Source: JAXMCK01 sp046349395
Lineage (GTDB): Bacteria; Pseudomonadota; Alphaproteobacteria; Geminicoccales; Geminicoccaceae
Length of the DNA: 64,000 nt
NCBI GenBank assembly: GCA_046349395.1
Contig: JAXMCK010000003.1
Location: 62,001 to 126,000, forward strand
Reading direction: 5' to 3'
Positions 48,512 to 57,084 of this stretch are shown one piece after another (the first letter of the stretch is position 1; each line of letters opens with the position of its first letter). A program made the translations under genes and the position numbers. The notes below the pieces were generated by a model that was given only the letters and a program-made list of their open reading frames with translations, was not told the DNA's origin and made no database searches.

Positions 48512-50148
48512 GCTGCGGCTCCCTTCTGCGGCCCCTGCAGCCGCTTCACCCCGGCGACGAAGCGGCTCAGCGTATCGGACAAGGTGCCCCTCGGCAGCAT
48601 CGCCTCGATGAGCTGGAACCGGCCGCGCCGGGCGATCGCCAGCTCCAGCGCACCTGCGAGATCGGCCCGCGTGGTGACCCGGAGACCATCGCCGCCGATG
48701 GCGTCCGCAGCCGCCGCGAAGTGCCAGTCGTCGAGGTCGTTGAACTTCGACTCGGGCTGGAAGGCGCGCAGCATCTCCCAGCTCAGATTGTTGAACAGGA
48801 TGACGATCGGATCGATGCCGAGCCGGCGGCAGTTGCCGAGCTCCCAGCCGGTCATCTGGAAGGCGCCGTCGCCGACCAGGATCAACGCCCGGCGCCCGGT
48901 CGAGAGCTGCGCCCCCATGCCGGCCGGCACGCCGTAGCCCATGCCGGCATAGTAGCCGGGTGCCGTGAGATCCGTGTGCGCGATGTCCATGGCCGTGAAC
49001 AGGCAATCGCCCACATCCGACGCGATCGGCATTGGCCCGTGCCGGTCGAACAGGTCGTTGACGCCGCGGGCGATATCCGATGGCGTGAGGGGTGCCGCAT
49101 CGGCGACGAGGTGGCGGGGATAGCTCGTCGGCTGGGCCGGCTGGTTGGTGAGGCCGATCGGCTCGGCCTGCGCGAGGAGGGCGGTCACGAGGTCGGCGAG
49201 CGGCAGGTCCGGATAGACGTGGTAGGCCATCCGCACCTCGCGATCGATCGCCTGGATCGTGCCGCGGAGGTCGAGATTGCCCGCACTCACGCCGAAATTG
49301 GTGTCAGACATGATGACGCCGAGCAGCAGCAGTCCATCCGAGCCCTCGACGAGGCGGGTCACCTCCGGGTGGCCGGCCACACCCAAATAGGTGCCGATCA
49401 GCGGCGCGTCGGCAGCGGAGAGAAGGCCCCGGCCCATGAACGAGGTGACGACGGGTACGCGAAGCTTGCGTGCCAGCTCGGCCACCTGCTTCTCCAGGCC
49501 GTAGCGGCGGACCTCGACGCCCACCATCATGACGGGTCGCTGGGCGGCGCGCAGGCGTTCCATGATGGCTCGGGCTGCCGACTCCGCAGCCCCCGGATCG
49601 CCGTGGCGGCGCTCCAGTGGCGGAACGGCTCCCACCTCGACGTTCACCATGTCGCGCGGCAACTCGATGTAGACCGGCCGCGACTGCTCGAGCGCGGTGC
49701 GCAGCACGCGGGCGATCTCGGCCGGTGCCGTGTCGGGGTCGTCGAGGCGCGCCTGGGCGCAGGTGATCTCCTGGAACACGCGGAACTGCGTGTCGAGCGT
49801 GCGACCCTGGTGGTGGAGGAGCAGGCCGCGGCCGCTCTCCAGGCGGCCCGGTGCGCCCGAGATGACGACGACCGGTGACTTCTCGGCGTAGGCGCCGGCG
49901 ACGGCGTTCACCATGTTGAAGGCGCCGGCGCCGTAGGTGACGGCCGCCACGCCGAGGCCGCTCTGGAAGCGCGCCGCGGCATCGGCGGCGAAGCCCACCG
50001 CCGGCTCGTGGCTCAGCGTGTAGAGCGGCAGGACGCGGCTCTCCTCGGCAACCTTGAAGAAGGCCAGCGCGAAGTCGCCCGGGATGCCGAAGATCTCCTT
50101 CGCCCCGTACGCCTTCAGTGCCTCGAGCAACGCGATCGCGAGCTTCAC
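48508..50148 (-). CDS. ipdC: Indolepyruvate/phenylpyruvate decarboxylase
   Basis: A 546-residue thiamine diphosphate enzyme. The N-terminal Glu that activates the cofactor is Glu48 in LSHEPAVGFAADAAAR, and the Mg-ThDP motif runs from GDGAFQMTGWELGN to LFNN (about 415-440). The sequence as a whole closely resembles, from memory, the Azospirillum ipdC product (GIPGDFALAFFKVAEE, LLLHHQGRTLDTQF, GYYAGMGYGVPAG), which decarboxylates indole-3-pyruvate and phenylpyruvate and is key to indole-3-acetic acid synthesis. It is the first gene of a two-gene operon with the acyl-ACP synthetase. Confidence 0.9.
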   Translation of the reverse strand: MKLAIALLEALKAYGAKEIFGIPGDFALAFFKVAEESRVLPLYTLSHEPAVGFAADAAARFQSGLGVAAVTYGAGAFNMVNAVAGAYAEKSPVVVISGAPGRLESGRGLLLHHQGRTLDTQFRVFQEITCAQARLDDPDTAPAEIARVLRTALEQSRPVYIELPRDMVNVEVGAVPPLERRHGDPGAAESAARAIMERLRAAQRPVMMVGVEVRRYGLEKQVAELARKLRVPVVTSFMGRGLLSAADAPLIGTYLGVAGHPEVTRLVEGSDGLLLLGVIMSDTNFGVSAGNLDLRGTIQAIDREVRMAYHVYPDLPLADLVTALLAQAEPIGLTNQPAQPTSYPRHLVADAAPLTPSDIARGVNDLFDRHGPMPIASDVGDCLFTAMDIAHTDLTAPGYYAGMGYGVPAGMGAQLSTGRRALILVGDGAFQMTGWELGNCRRLGIDPIVILFNNLSWEMLRAFQPESKFNDLDDWHFAAAADAIGGDGLRVTTRADLAGALELAIARRGRFQLIEAMLPRGTLSDTLSRFVAGVKRLQGPQKGAAA

Positions 50149-50234
50149 GTGGAAGCCTCCCCAGCACGCCTATCCGGATAGAACCGGACAACGGGCCGGC
50201 GCGCAATTCGCCTCTCGGCAAAGGGTACGAGGCG

Positions 50235-51713
50235 CTACCAGCTGCGCAGGGCGCGAAGTGTGGGCGTCTTCTTGTTCTGGTGCTCGGCCATGCGCGCCAG
50301 GAGGCGGTCGAGGGCGGCGATCGCGTCGGTGACGAACGGGCCCTTGTTCAGCATCACGCACTCGGCGCGGACGGCCATCGCGGCGTCCGTCATCTCGCCG
50401 CGCGAGGGCAGGCCCTTCTTGACCAGGGTCTCCAGCACCTGGGTCGCCCAGATCACCGGCACGTGGGCGGCCTCGGCCAGCCACATGATCTCCTCCTGCA
50501 TTTCGGCGAGGCGCTCGAAGCCGATCTCCACGGCGAGGTCGCCGCGCGCGATCATGACGGCCGTGGGCTGCCGCCCGGCGGCGGCGACCAGGATCTGCGG
50601 CAGGTTGCGGACGGCTCGAGGGGTCTCGATCTTCGGCACGAGCCCCAGGCGCTGCCAGTCCTGCGGGCGAAGCTCCGCCAGGGCCGCCTGCAGCCGCGTC
50701 ACGTCGGCGGCACTTTGCACGAAGCTGTAGCCGACGAGGTCGGCGATCTCGACGACGACGGCGAGATCGGCGTGATCCTTGTCGGTCAGCGCCGGCACGT
50801 CGAGGTCGCTGTCCGGGAAGTTGAGGCCCTTCTCGGGCTTGAGCTTGCCGCCGTCGGGCGGGGCGTGGTTGATCCGGACGGTCGCACCTTTGGTGTCCAG
50901 GCTCTCCACCACGCCGCCGAGCTTGCCGTCGTCGATGAAGACGCGTTGGCCGACGCGCAGATCGACCAGCACTTGCGGCACCTGCGAGAGCGCCTGGAAA
51001 GGCGGCGCTATCGGGTCGTCGGTGAAGGCCGTCGTCAGCAGCAGCGTCTCACCGGTGCGGATCAGCGTGCGGCCGTCCGCCGGGCGGCGGATCTCGCCGG
51101 TGCGGATCTTGGGACCCGCCAGATCCATGAGGACGGCGAGGCGGCGGCCTGTCGCCACCTCGGCGGCGCGGAGATGGCGGACCATCTCGCGCCACGCGTC
51201 GGGGCCATCGTGCGCACAGTTGATGCGGACGGCGTCGGCACCCGCCGCGATCACGTCGCGCATGAACTCGGGCCCGTCGGCGGCCTCGCTCGGGCAGGTG
51301 ACGAGGATGCGCACGTCCCGCGGGCCCTGCCGCGGGCCGAAGACGTGCTCGGTCGCGACGTCGAGCAGGCTCTCGCCGCGAAAGAAGTCCTCAGGGGTCG
51401 GCCACGGGCGGCGGGCGCTGCCGGCGATGGCGGCCAGGGCCGCCTCGGTCGCGGCGAGATTGGGGACGACCCGGCCTTCCATCCGGCCGAGGGAGGAGAC
51501 GCCGAGCGCCATCAGGTCGGTCTGCAGCCGGCGCAGGTCCCGGCGCCGCAGCGCCAGATACATCGCGAGGTTCTGCGAGCTCTCCTCGAACTCCGGCCGC
51601 CCGAGCCAGGGCGACCATGCGGCGAGCAGCGAAGAGGCGTCCTCGGCGCAGGACGCGCGGAGCGCATCCATGACCGCGAGTAGCTGTGCCGCCTTGCGGG
51701 CGGGATCGAACAT
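50235..51713 (-). CDS. Pyruvate kinase, atypical (N-terminal extension, no C-terminal domain)
   Basis: A 492-residue protein. The first about 130 residues are a helical extension without known motifs (ASSLLAAWSPWLGRPEF, NLAMYLALRRRDLRRLQ). The catalytic barrel follows: ILVTCPSEAAD and ADAVRINCAH (NFSH in most enzymes), LMDLAGPKIRTG, the B domain with FIDDGKLGG, VPKIETPRAV with the catalytic Lys and Glu, MIARGDLAVEIG and IWATQVLETLV. The chain ends soon after the MLNKGP region, so the regulatory C-terminal domain is lacking. It probably makes pyruvate and ATP from phosphoenolpyruvate, but kinetics and allostery should differ from the normal enzyme. Confidence 0.88.
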   Translation of the reverse strand: MFDPARKAAQLLAVMDALRASCAEDASSLLAAWSPWLGRPEFEESSQNLAMYLALRRRDLRRLQTDLMALGVSSLGRMEGRVVPNLAATEAALAAIAGSARRPWPTPEDFFRGESLLDVATEHVFGPRQGPRDVRILVTCPSEAADGPEFMRDVIAAGADAVRINCAHDGPDAWREMVRHLRAAEVATGRRLAVLMDLAGPKIRTGEIRRPADGRTLIRTGETLLLTTAFTDDPIAPPFQALSQVPQVLVDLRVGQRVFIDDGKLGGVVESLDTKGATVRINHAPPDGGKLKPEKGLNFPDSDLDVPALTDKDHADLAVVVEIADLVGYSFVQSAADVTRLQAALAELRPQDWQRLGLVPKIETPRAVRNLPQILVAAAGRQPTAVMIARGDLAVEIGFERLAEMQEEIMWLAEAAHVPVIWATQVLETLVKKGLPSRGEMTDAAMAVRAECVMLNKGPFVTDAIAALDRLLARMAEHQNKKTPTLRALRSW

Positions 51714-51847
51714 CGGTGGCGCTCCCGTACCGGCGACAACCTCGGCGGCGGCGATGACAGTCCGATGACAGGCGGCGACGGGCCATCTTGCGGCAGGCCG
51801 GCCGGTCGGTCAGAGAGCTTGCGAAACCGATGAGGGACGGCTTGCCC

Positions 51848-52168
51848 ATGCGCTCCTGGCCCATCTTCGCAGCACTCCTCGCCATGACGCAGGGTGCGGC
51901 GGCACAGGTCCCGCCCGATCCCGCCAACGGCGCCAAGCTCGCGACCGAGCTGTGCACCAACTGCCATCTCGTTTCGCGCGAGCAGAAGGGGCCCGTGCTG
52001 GACGGCATCCCGAGCTTCATGGCGATCGCCGGCTGGCCCGGTCAGGACGAGGCGAAGATCCAGAACATCCTCGTGAACCCGCCCCACCCGGTGATGCCGA
52101 CCCCGCCGCTCAACGAGCGCCAACGCGCCGACGTCGCCGCCTACATCCTCTCGCTGAAGCCCAACTAG
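51848..52168 (+). CDS. Small periplasmic c-type cytochrome
   Basis: A 106-residue exported protein with signal peptide (about 1-22, ending GAAAQ) and one heme-attachment site CTNCH in ATELCTNCHLVSREQKGPVLDGIPSF. A candidate axial Met is in HPVMPTPPL, and the final helix is QRADVAAYILSLK, as in class I cytochromes c. GAGGGA upstream suits the ATG at 51848; an ATG six codons earlier is possible. It is divergent from pyruvate kinase. Its electron partner is not evident. Confidence 0.92.
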   Translation: MRSWPIFAALLAMTQGAAAQVPPDPANGAKLATELCTNCHLVSREQKGPVLDGIPSFMAIAGWPGQDEAKIQNILVNPPHPVMPTPPLNERQRADVAAYILSLKPN

Positions 52169-52318
52169 CGCGGCAGTCGCACGAGCGAGCCGTCGGGCCG
52201 GCGGAGCTTCGTCAGCAGGCCCTGGTTCACCAGCGTGTCGGGACCGCCAGCGGGGCGTGATCACCTGTGCCGGACCACGGTCTCCCGCGGCGGGCGATAG
52301 GGACGCAGAAATGTTACG

Positions 52319-52339
52319 CGAACGGATAGTTTCCGTTCG
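52319..52339 (-). terminator. Possible hairpin downstream of the 136-residue secreted protein gene
   Basis: CGAACGGA (52319-52326) pairs with TCCGTTCG (52332-52339) around five bases, between convergent genes. No T-run follows on either strand, so it is only a weak terminator candidate. The rest of the 201-base gap has only a 31-codon startless frame. Confidence 0.35.
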
Positions 52340-52369
52340 GACCGGTAGAATGCGGCGTCCGGGGGGAGG

Positions 52370-52780
52370 TCAGCTCTGCGGCTGGGGCTCGGTCAGGGCG
52401 CTCACCTTCAGCAGGTCGCCGTCATAGGCGAGTTCGACGGCCATCGGCTCGGAACCGACGGGACCGGCGACCGAGACCTCGGCGCGCTCGCCTTTCGTGA
52501 GATGGCTAACGAAGCGGGCGGGGACGCCATCCGGAGCGGCGGCGATGGTGGTCACCACGCGCACGGCACCGGCCGGCTCGCCGTCGCGAATGTAGTAGAC
52601 GGTGGCCGTGACGGGGCCCAGCGGCAGGACGCGGACGGCGGCCGGCCGCAAGAAATCGCCGGCCGGCGCCGAGCCGGTGGCGGACAGATAAGTGTCGACC
52701 GCGCGGATGTTCGTGGCGTGGGCCGCACCCATAAGGGCCGAAGCGCCGAGTGCGGCCAGGAGCAGATAACGCGACCTCAT
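52370..52780 (-). CDS. Hypothetical exported protein
   Basis: A 136-residue protein with signal peptide (MRSRYLLLAALGASALMGAAHA, cleavage about 22). The mature part is beta-rich and acidic, with no Cys and no recognisable domain. AGGA about ten bases upstream of the ATG at 52780 fits a ribosome site; the longer upstream frame is not conserved-looking. Gene neighbours give no functional hint. Confidence 0.7.
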   Translation of the reverse strand: MRSRYLLLAALGASALMGAAHATNIRAVDTYLSATGSAPAGDFLRPAAVRVLPLGPVTATVYYIRDGEPAGAVRVVTTIAAAPDGVPARFVSHLTKGERAEVSVAGPVGSEPMAVELAYDGDLLKVSALTEPQPQS

Positions 52781-53129
52781 CGTTCTCGTCCTCTCCGTCG
52801 AGCGGTCTCCGCGGCCGCCCGCCGTTTCGCGTTGCCAAGTAGGGAGCGCTCGGAGTGCCGATCGGGCGCAGCTCAAGAATGCCGGCCCATTGAGGTGCGG
52901 CCAGTCGAGACGCGTCGCCGTATAGATAGGCCCTTCGACGCTCCACAATGATGTCGTTAGACGACTTAAGTGACGTGTTCGCAGAGTACCACCTTTGCAA
53001 GTCACGCGGCCACGGGCGGGCTGCGACTGTTTTGCGAGTGGCAGCGAGGCTGCAACGGACGAAGCGGTCGGCACATCGTCGGCGAATGGTGCTAATCTCC
53101 CACGATCATCACGGCCGGCGAGGTGATCC
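52781..53129. other. Intergenic region without recognised features
   Basis: This 349-base stretch separates the divergent secreted-protein gene and the 84-residue gene. It is slightly less GC-rich around 52940-53040. I see no open frame with a ribosome site, no strong hairpin and no repeat; it presumably holds both promoters. Confidence 0.5.
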
Positions 53130-53384
53130 ATGAGCCGCAGGCTTCGAACCCTCTACAAGAGCTCCAATGGGGACCAGTGGCTGCTGTTGCAGGAGGCGGC
53201 GGACGAGCCGCTCGTTATGCACGTGGCCGCAGCCGCTTCGGGCGGCTATGTCACGAAGTTCGCCATCGGCGAATTTCTGAGCCGGGACGGGCAGGCGCCG
53301 CAGGGGCGCGCCTTGTTCGATCTTATCGCGACGCTGCTCGACCATGCCGAGGCGGAACCGGGCCGGGGAAGCGCGCGGACGTAG
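53130..53384 (+). CDS. Small conserved hypothetical protein
   Basis: An 84-residue soluble protein starting at ATG 53130 with GAGGTGA upstream. The pattern LYKSSNGDQWLLL, a VMHVAAAASGGYVTKF middle with GEFLSRDGQAPQGRALFDLI resembles a short uncharacterised protein common in rhizobia and relatives, where the consensus is SPNGD-W, RHxxNxxSGG and FLxxGxxGPEHQALL. No function is known to me. It stands alone between two promoters. Confidence 0.75.
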   Translation: MSRRLRTLYKSSNGDQWLLLQEAADEPLVMHVAAAASGGYVTKFAIGEFLSRDGQAPQGRALFDLIATLLDHAEAEPGRGSART

Positions 53385-53491
53385 GCAGCGAGCTCCCCGG
53401 CCGGCGCCCCTGGCGGTCCCTAGGTCGGGATCACATCTATCCTCCTTGGTGAGCGGTGCGCCCGCGGTGGCGGTGCGGAGGAGGGACAACG

Positions 53492-53905
53492 ATGCAGAAG
53501 ACCTATGCCGTGACGCACAGCGACGCGGAGTGGCGCCGGATCCTGACGCCCGAGCAGTACCACATCATGCGCGAGCACGGCACCGAGGCGCCCGGCAGTT
53601 GCGCGCTGCTGGTGGAGAAGCGACCGGGCCGCTTCCTCTGTGCGGGCTGTGAGCAGCCGCTGTTCGAGTCGAAGCTGAAGTTCGAGAGCGGCACCGGCTG
53701 GCCGAGCTTCAACGATCCGATTCCGGGTGCGGTCGAGACCTCGACCGACCGGAGCTATGGGATGGTGCGGACCGAGGTGCACTGCGCCACCTGCGGCAGT
53801 CACCTCGGTCACGTCTTCGACGACGGCCCGCCGCCCACCTTCCAGCGCTACTGCATCAACGGTGTCGCTCTGAACTTCGAGCCCGAGGCGCCGGGGAAGC
53901 GGTAA
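53492..53905 (+). CDS. msrB: Peptide-methionine (R)-S-oxide reductase
   Basis: A 137-residue MsrB, which reduces methionine-R-sulfoxide in oxidised proteins. Two zinc CxxC pairs are present (CAGC near residue 51 and CATC near residue 97), along with GTGWPSFNDP, GSHLGHVFDDGP and the catalytic Cys in RYCINGVAL. The length is that of stand-alone cytosolic MsrB. GGAGGAGGG sits upstream of the ATG at 53492. Its last 50 bases overlap the end of the convergent flippase-like gene. Confidence 0.96.
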   Translation: MQKTYAVTHSDAEWRRILTPEQYHIMREHGTEAPGSCALLVEKRPGRFLCAGCEQPLFESKLKFESGTGWPSFNDPIPGAVETSTDRSYGMVRTEVHCATCGSHLGHVFDDGPPPTFQRYCINGVALNFEPEAPGKR

Positions 53906-54875
53906 CACCTCGGCTCTCGTCGGCACCCGGGGCCGGGCGCCGTTCCGTCGGCCGCATGCCGGACGCGAACTCGCTGACGGCCCCGAGCAGGGCCAGGCCG
54001 AGCATGGCCGCGAAGTAGACGAGGCCCAGCGCCATCGAGGTCGACGCCGGAACGCCGAACGGTGCCAGGAGAACGACGAGTGCGGTCTCGCGCAGGCCCA
54101 GACCCAAGGTGGTGAGCGGAAGCAGCATCACGATCCCGAGCATCGCCCGCACCCAGAACGTCACGTCCGGAATGAACCCAGCACCCAGGCCGTAGGCCAT
54201 CGCGGTCAGGCCGCCTCCGCCGAGGATCTGGCGCAGGCACGACACCGCACCGATCGAGAGATGGCGGGAGAGCGGCACGGACGCCCCCTGCCACCGGCTG
54301 GCGCCGATGCGGTGCCGCAGTCGGGCCGGTAGAGAAAGGCGTCGCAGGAGCCGACGGCACCGCACGCCGAGAGCCCGGTTCCAACTCGCTGCGTAAGCCA
54401 GTGCGGCCGCGACCAGGACGACAGCCATGATGGCGGTCCACAGCCAGGGTGTGGGCAGACGGCCGACCACGAAGGGAAAGGCGATCGCCGCCGCAGTCGT
54501 GGCGGCCAGGATCTCCAGAAGTCGGTTCGACACCACCCCTGCCAGGAGCCGGGCGACGTTCGCATGCCGTGCGAGGTGGAGCAGCCGAACGGCCGCGCCG
54601 ACGACGGGGCCGCCCGGCAGGCCGAGGGCGTAGAAGTAGCCGGCGAGATCGGCGCGCAGGACGTCGATCCGGCTGACCGACGCTCCACGTGCCACGAGGA
54701 TCTGATGGAAGTTCAGCGTCCCCACGAGCTGTGAGGCGTAGTAGAGGCCGACACCGAGAGCGATCCAACCGAGGTCGGCCTCCCGCATCGAATCGACGAG
54801 GGCGCCCGGGGACACGTAGTGCACGAGAGCACCGAGTGCCACGACGGCGAGTGCCAGCCGAATCGGTCGCTTCAT
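53856..54875 (-). CDS. LPG synthase TM-region/flippase-like membrane protein
   Basis: A 339-residue integral membrane protein with about eight helices, of the lysylphosphatidylglycerol synthase transmembrane/UPF0104 family. Typical pieces are LGWIALGVGLYYASQLVGTLNFHQIL at the start, RADLAGYFYALGLPGGPVVGAAVRLLHLAR, and LLPLTTLGLGLRETALVVLL near the end. Proteins of this class flip or transfer lipids, or lie beside glycosyltransferases. The ATG at 54875 was chosen because it leaves a short basic N-terminus before the first helix. The last 17 residues are coded by DNA overlapping msrB on the other strand. Confidence 0.85.
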   Translation of the reverse strand: MKRPIRLALAVVALGALVHYVSPGALVDSMREADLGWIALGVGLYYASQLVGTLNFHQILVARGASVSRIDVLRADLAGYFYALGLPGGPVVGAAVRLLHLARHANVARLLAGVVSNRLLEILAATTAAAIAFPFVVGRLPTPWLWTAIMAVVLVAAALAYAASWNRALGVRCRRLLRRLSLPARLRHRIGASRWQGASVPLSRHLSIGAVSCLRQILGGGGLTAMAYGLGAGFIPDVTFWVRAMLGIVMLLPLTTLGLGLRETALVVLLAPFGVPASTSMALGLVYFAAMLGLALLGAVSEFASGMRPTERRPAPGADESRGVTASPAPRARSSERHR

Positions 54876-55133
54876 GGCTGCCGACGGGGCGATGCACGAT
54901 GGACGGAGGCGGCGACGGTGCAGTCTCTCGGGCGGGCCGAAGGGGCTCCGCGGCGCAGCGGACCAGCCAGCATCCCGATTGGATACGAGCATCCGACAAC
55001 TCACGCAAACCGGTGATCGCCGGGCGCTCGCGCGCCGGGCCTTGCCGACGGGCAGGCTCGCTCGACACTACCGACCAGGTTTCGGCGCGCCGACCACGCG
55101 TCCAGCGCGTTCCGCAAGGGGGGTGACGTCAGG

Positions 55134-55799
55134 ATGACGGCGACGACGGTCGAGCCTTGGCTCCGTCCGCTGCTGAACGAGATCCACGACTATCTTCGGC
55201 GACTTGAAGGGTCGGGACTGGACGAGGTGCGGCGGCTGTCGGTTCAGGCGCGCAAGGTGGTGCCTATCCGGCCGCGCCCGCTGCAGCTGGCTGCCGAGCT
55301 GGAGGGGGCTCTCGCCGCCGTTCGCACAGGCGGCGAACCGGCGCTGGCGAAGGCGATCGAGGGGGCCGCGCCGTTCCTCAGCTGGATCACCTACGACGCC
55401 TATCCGCGCGAGGAGATCGGCGACGCATTCGCGGACGGGCATGCCTTCGCCTCGCTGATCGGGCCGGAAGCACCCGTCGCCGCCGAGGACTTCGATCTGG
55501 GCCTGTTCCTGATCCGGTCGAACCTCCTCTACCGCGACCATCACCATGCGGCCCCGGAGCTGTACGCGCCTTTGACGGGGCCGCATGGCTGGCGCTTCCG
55601 GCCGAACGATTCGATCGAGTGGCGGCCGGCGCACCGGCCGGTCTGGAACGAGCCCTGGCAGCCGCACGCCACCCTGGTCGGCGACGTTCCCTTCCTGTGC
55701 ATCTTCGCCTGGACAAAGGACATCGGTCAGGTCGCGAAGGTGTTGCCGGCCGACGACTGGGCGGACCTGGAACGGCTTCGGCCGGGTTCGGGGCGGTAG
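55134..55799 (+). CDS. DMSP lyase-family cupin protein (DddQ-like)
   Basis: A 221-residue protein with an all-helical N-terminal half and a C-terminal cupin. The metal site reads RDHHHAAPELYAPLTG: His136/His138, Glu142, Tyr144, with a further His178 in QPHATLVG, the same spacing as DddQ-type dimethylsulfoniopropionate lyases, which release DMS and acrylate. LSWITYDAYP and FLCIFAWTKDI also match the family pattern. The family includes members of other function, and no DMSP transport gene is beside it, so the reaction is not certain. It is a single gene between a flippase-like gene and nnrS. Confidence 0.72.
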   Translation: MTATTVEPWLRPLLNEIHDYLRRLEGSGLDEVRRLSVQARKVVPIRPRPLQLAAELEGALAAVRTGGEPALAKAIEGAAPFLSWITYDAYPREEIGDAFADGHAFASLIGPEAPVAAEDFDLGLFLIRSNLLYRDHHHAAPELYAPLTGPHGWRFRPNDSIEWRPAHRPVWNEPWQPHATLVGDVPFLCIFAWTKDIGQVAKVLPADDWADLERLRPGSGR

Positions 55800-55893
55800 C
55801 GGGATGGCGCATCCGGTGGGGCGGATCGGCTAGAAGCTGGAGCCGGCGTGCTCGGTCTTGGGGGAGGAGCGAGCCTCTCTCCGGAGTCGATGG

Positions 55894-57069
55894 ATGAACT
55901 TTCCAGGTACCGTGCTGCTGACCCACGGCTTTCGCGTTTTCTTCCTCGCGGCCGGGATCTGGGCCCCGGTCGGCCTCGTCTTGTGGATCGCCATGCTGAC
56001 GGGAGCGATCGACCCGCCCACGGCATTGCCGGGGGCGGCGTGGCACGGGCACGAATTGATCTTCGGCTACGCCGCGGCCGTGATCGCGGGCTTCCTGTTG
56101 ACGGCGGTGCCGAACTGGACGGGGCGGCTGCCGGTGCGGGGTCGGGGGCTGATGCTGCTCGCGGCCTTGTGGGCCGCGGCACGCCTCGCGAACCTCCTGG
56201 CCGGTGCCGCGCCGTGGATCGCGACGGTGCTGGACGTGGGCTTCCTCGCAGCATTGGCCGGCACCACCGCACGCGAGGTCGTGATCGCCGGCAACCAGCG
56301 GAACTACCCCGTGGTGGGGCTGGTCGCGGCACTGGCCCTGGCCTGCCTGCTGTCGCACCTGGAGAACGTCGATCCGGACATCGGTGCGCTCGGTCGCCGG
56401 GCGGCGATCGGGATCGTGCTGGGCCTGATCGCGGTGATCGGCGGCCGGGTCGTACCGAGCTTCACCCGCAACTGGCTGGCGAAGCGGGGTGGGCCGCTGC
56501 CGGCGCCCGTGGGCAGGCTGGACACGGTCGCTTTGGTACTGCTCGCGGCCGGGCTCGTCGCGTGGGTCGCTCAGCCGACCACGGTGCTGACGGGATGGCT
56601 GCTGGTCATCGCCGGTATGGCCCAGGGCGTGCGGCTGTCACGCTGGCGCGGGGACGCGACGGGTGCCGAGCCCTTGGTCCTGATCCTGCACCTCGGCTAT
56701 GGCTGGCTGGCGCTGGGCCTCGTCCTGCTCGGCGGCGGTCTGCTCCTGCCCGAATCGGTCGGACGCCTCACGACTCTGCACGCCCTGACGGCTGGGGCGA
56801 TCGGGACGATGACGCTGGCGATCATGACCCGGGCCACGCTAGGCCACACGGCCCGGGCGCTGACGGCGGATCGGGCGACCGTGGCGATCTACACCCTCGT
56901 CCAGGTCGGCGCCCTGTTGCGGGTGACGGCACCCGTGCTCCCGATGCCCTATGTGACGGCTCTTTCTATAGCGGCCGTGGCGTGGGGCGGTGCCTTCGTG
57001 CTCTTCGTCCTGCACTGCGGACCGATGCTCTTAACCGCCCGCGCGGACCGTGCCGCGGGTCCGGCCTGA
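55894..57069 (+). CDS. nnrS: NnrS family membrane protein
   Basis: A 391-residue, about 12-helix heme- and copper-containing membrane protein linked to denitrification and protection from nitric oxide stress. The sequence shows THGFRVFFLAAGIWAPV, WHGHELIFGYAAAVIAGFLLTAVPNWTGR with conserved His residues, GGRVVPSFTRNWL and LHALTAGAIGTMTLAIMTRATLGHT. The ATG at 55894 has CGGAG seven bases upstream. It is followed after 15 bases by a small CopD-like membrane gene and faces the tail of the nitrate reductase operon. Confidence 0.95.
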   Translation: MNFPGTVLLTHGFRVFFLAAGIWAPVGLVLWIAMLTGAIDPPTALPGAAWHGHELIFGYAAAVIAGFLLTAVPNWTGRLPVRGRGLMLLAALWAAARLANLLAGAAPWIATVLDVGFLAALAGTTAREVVIAGNQRNYPVVGLVAALALACLLSHLENVDPDIGALGRRAAIGIVLGLIAVIGGRVVPSFTRNWLAKRGGPLPAPVGRLDTVALVLLAAGLVAWVAQPTTVLTGWLLVIAGMAQGVRLSRWRGDATGAEPLVLILHLGYGWLALGLVLLGGGLLLPESVGRLTTLHALTAGAIGTMTLAIMTRATLGHTARALTADRATVAIYTLVQVGALLRVTAPVLPMPYVTALSIAAVAWGGAFVLFVLHCGPMLLTARADRAAGPA

Positions 57070-57084
57070 CCCCGAAGGTTGCCC

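Noticed and set aside
52165..52264. Startless minus-strand frame after the cytochrome c gene (31 codons)
   Set aside because: Too short, no start or ribosome site, and it overlaps the cytochrome stop; probably chance.
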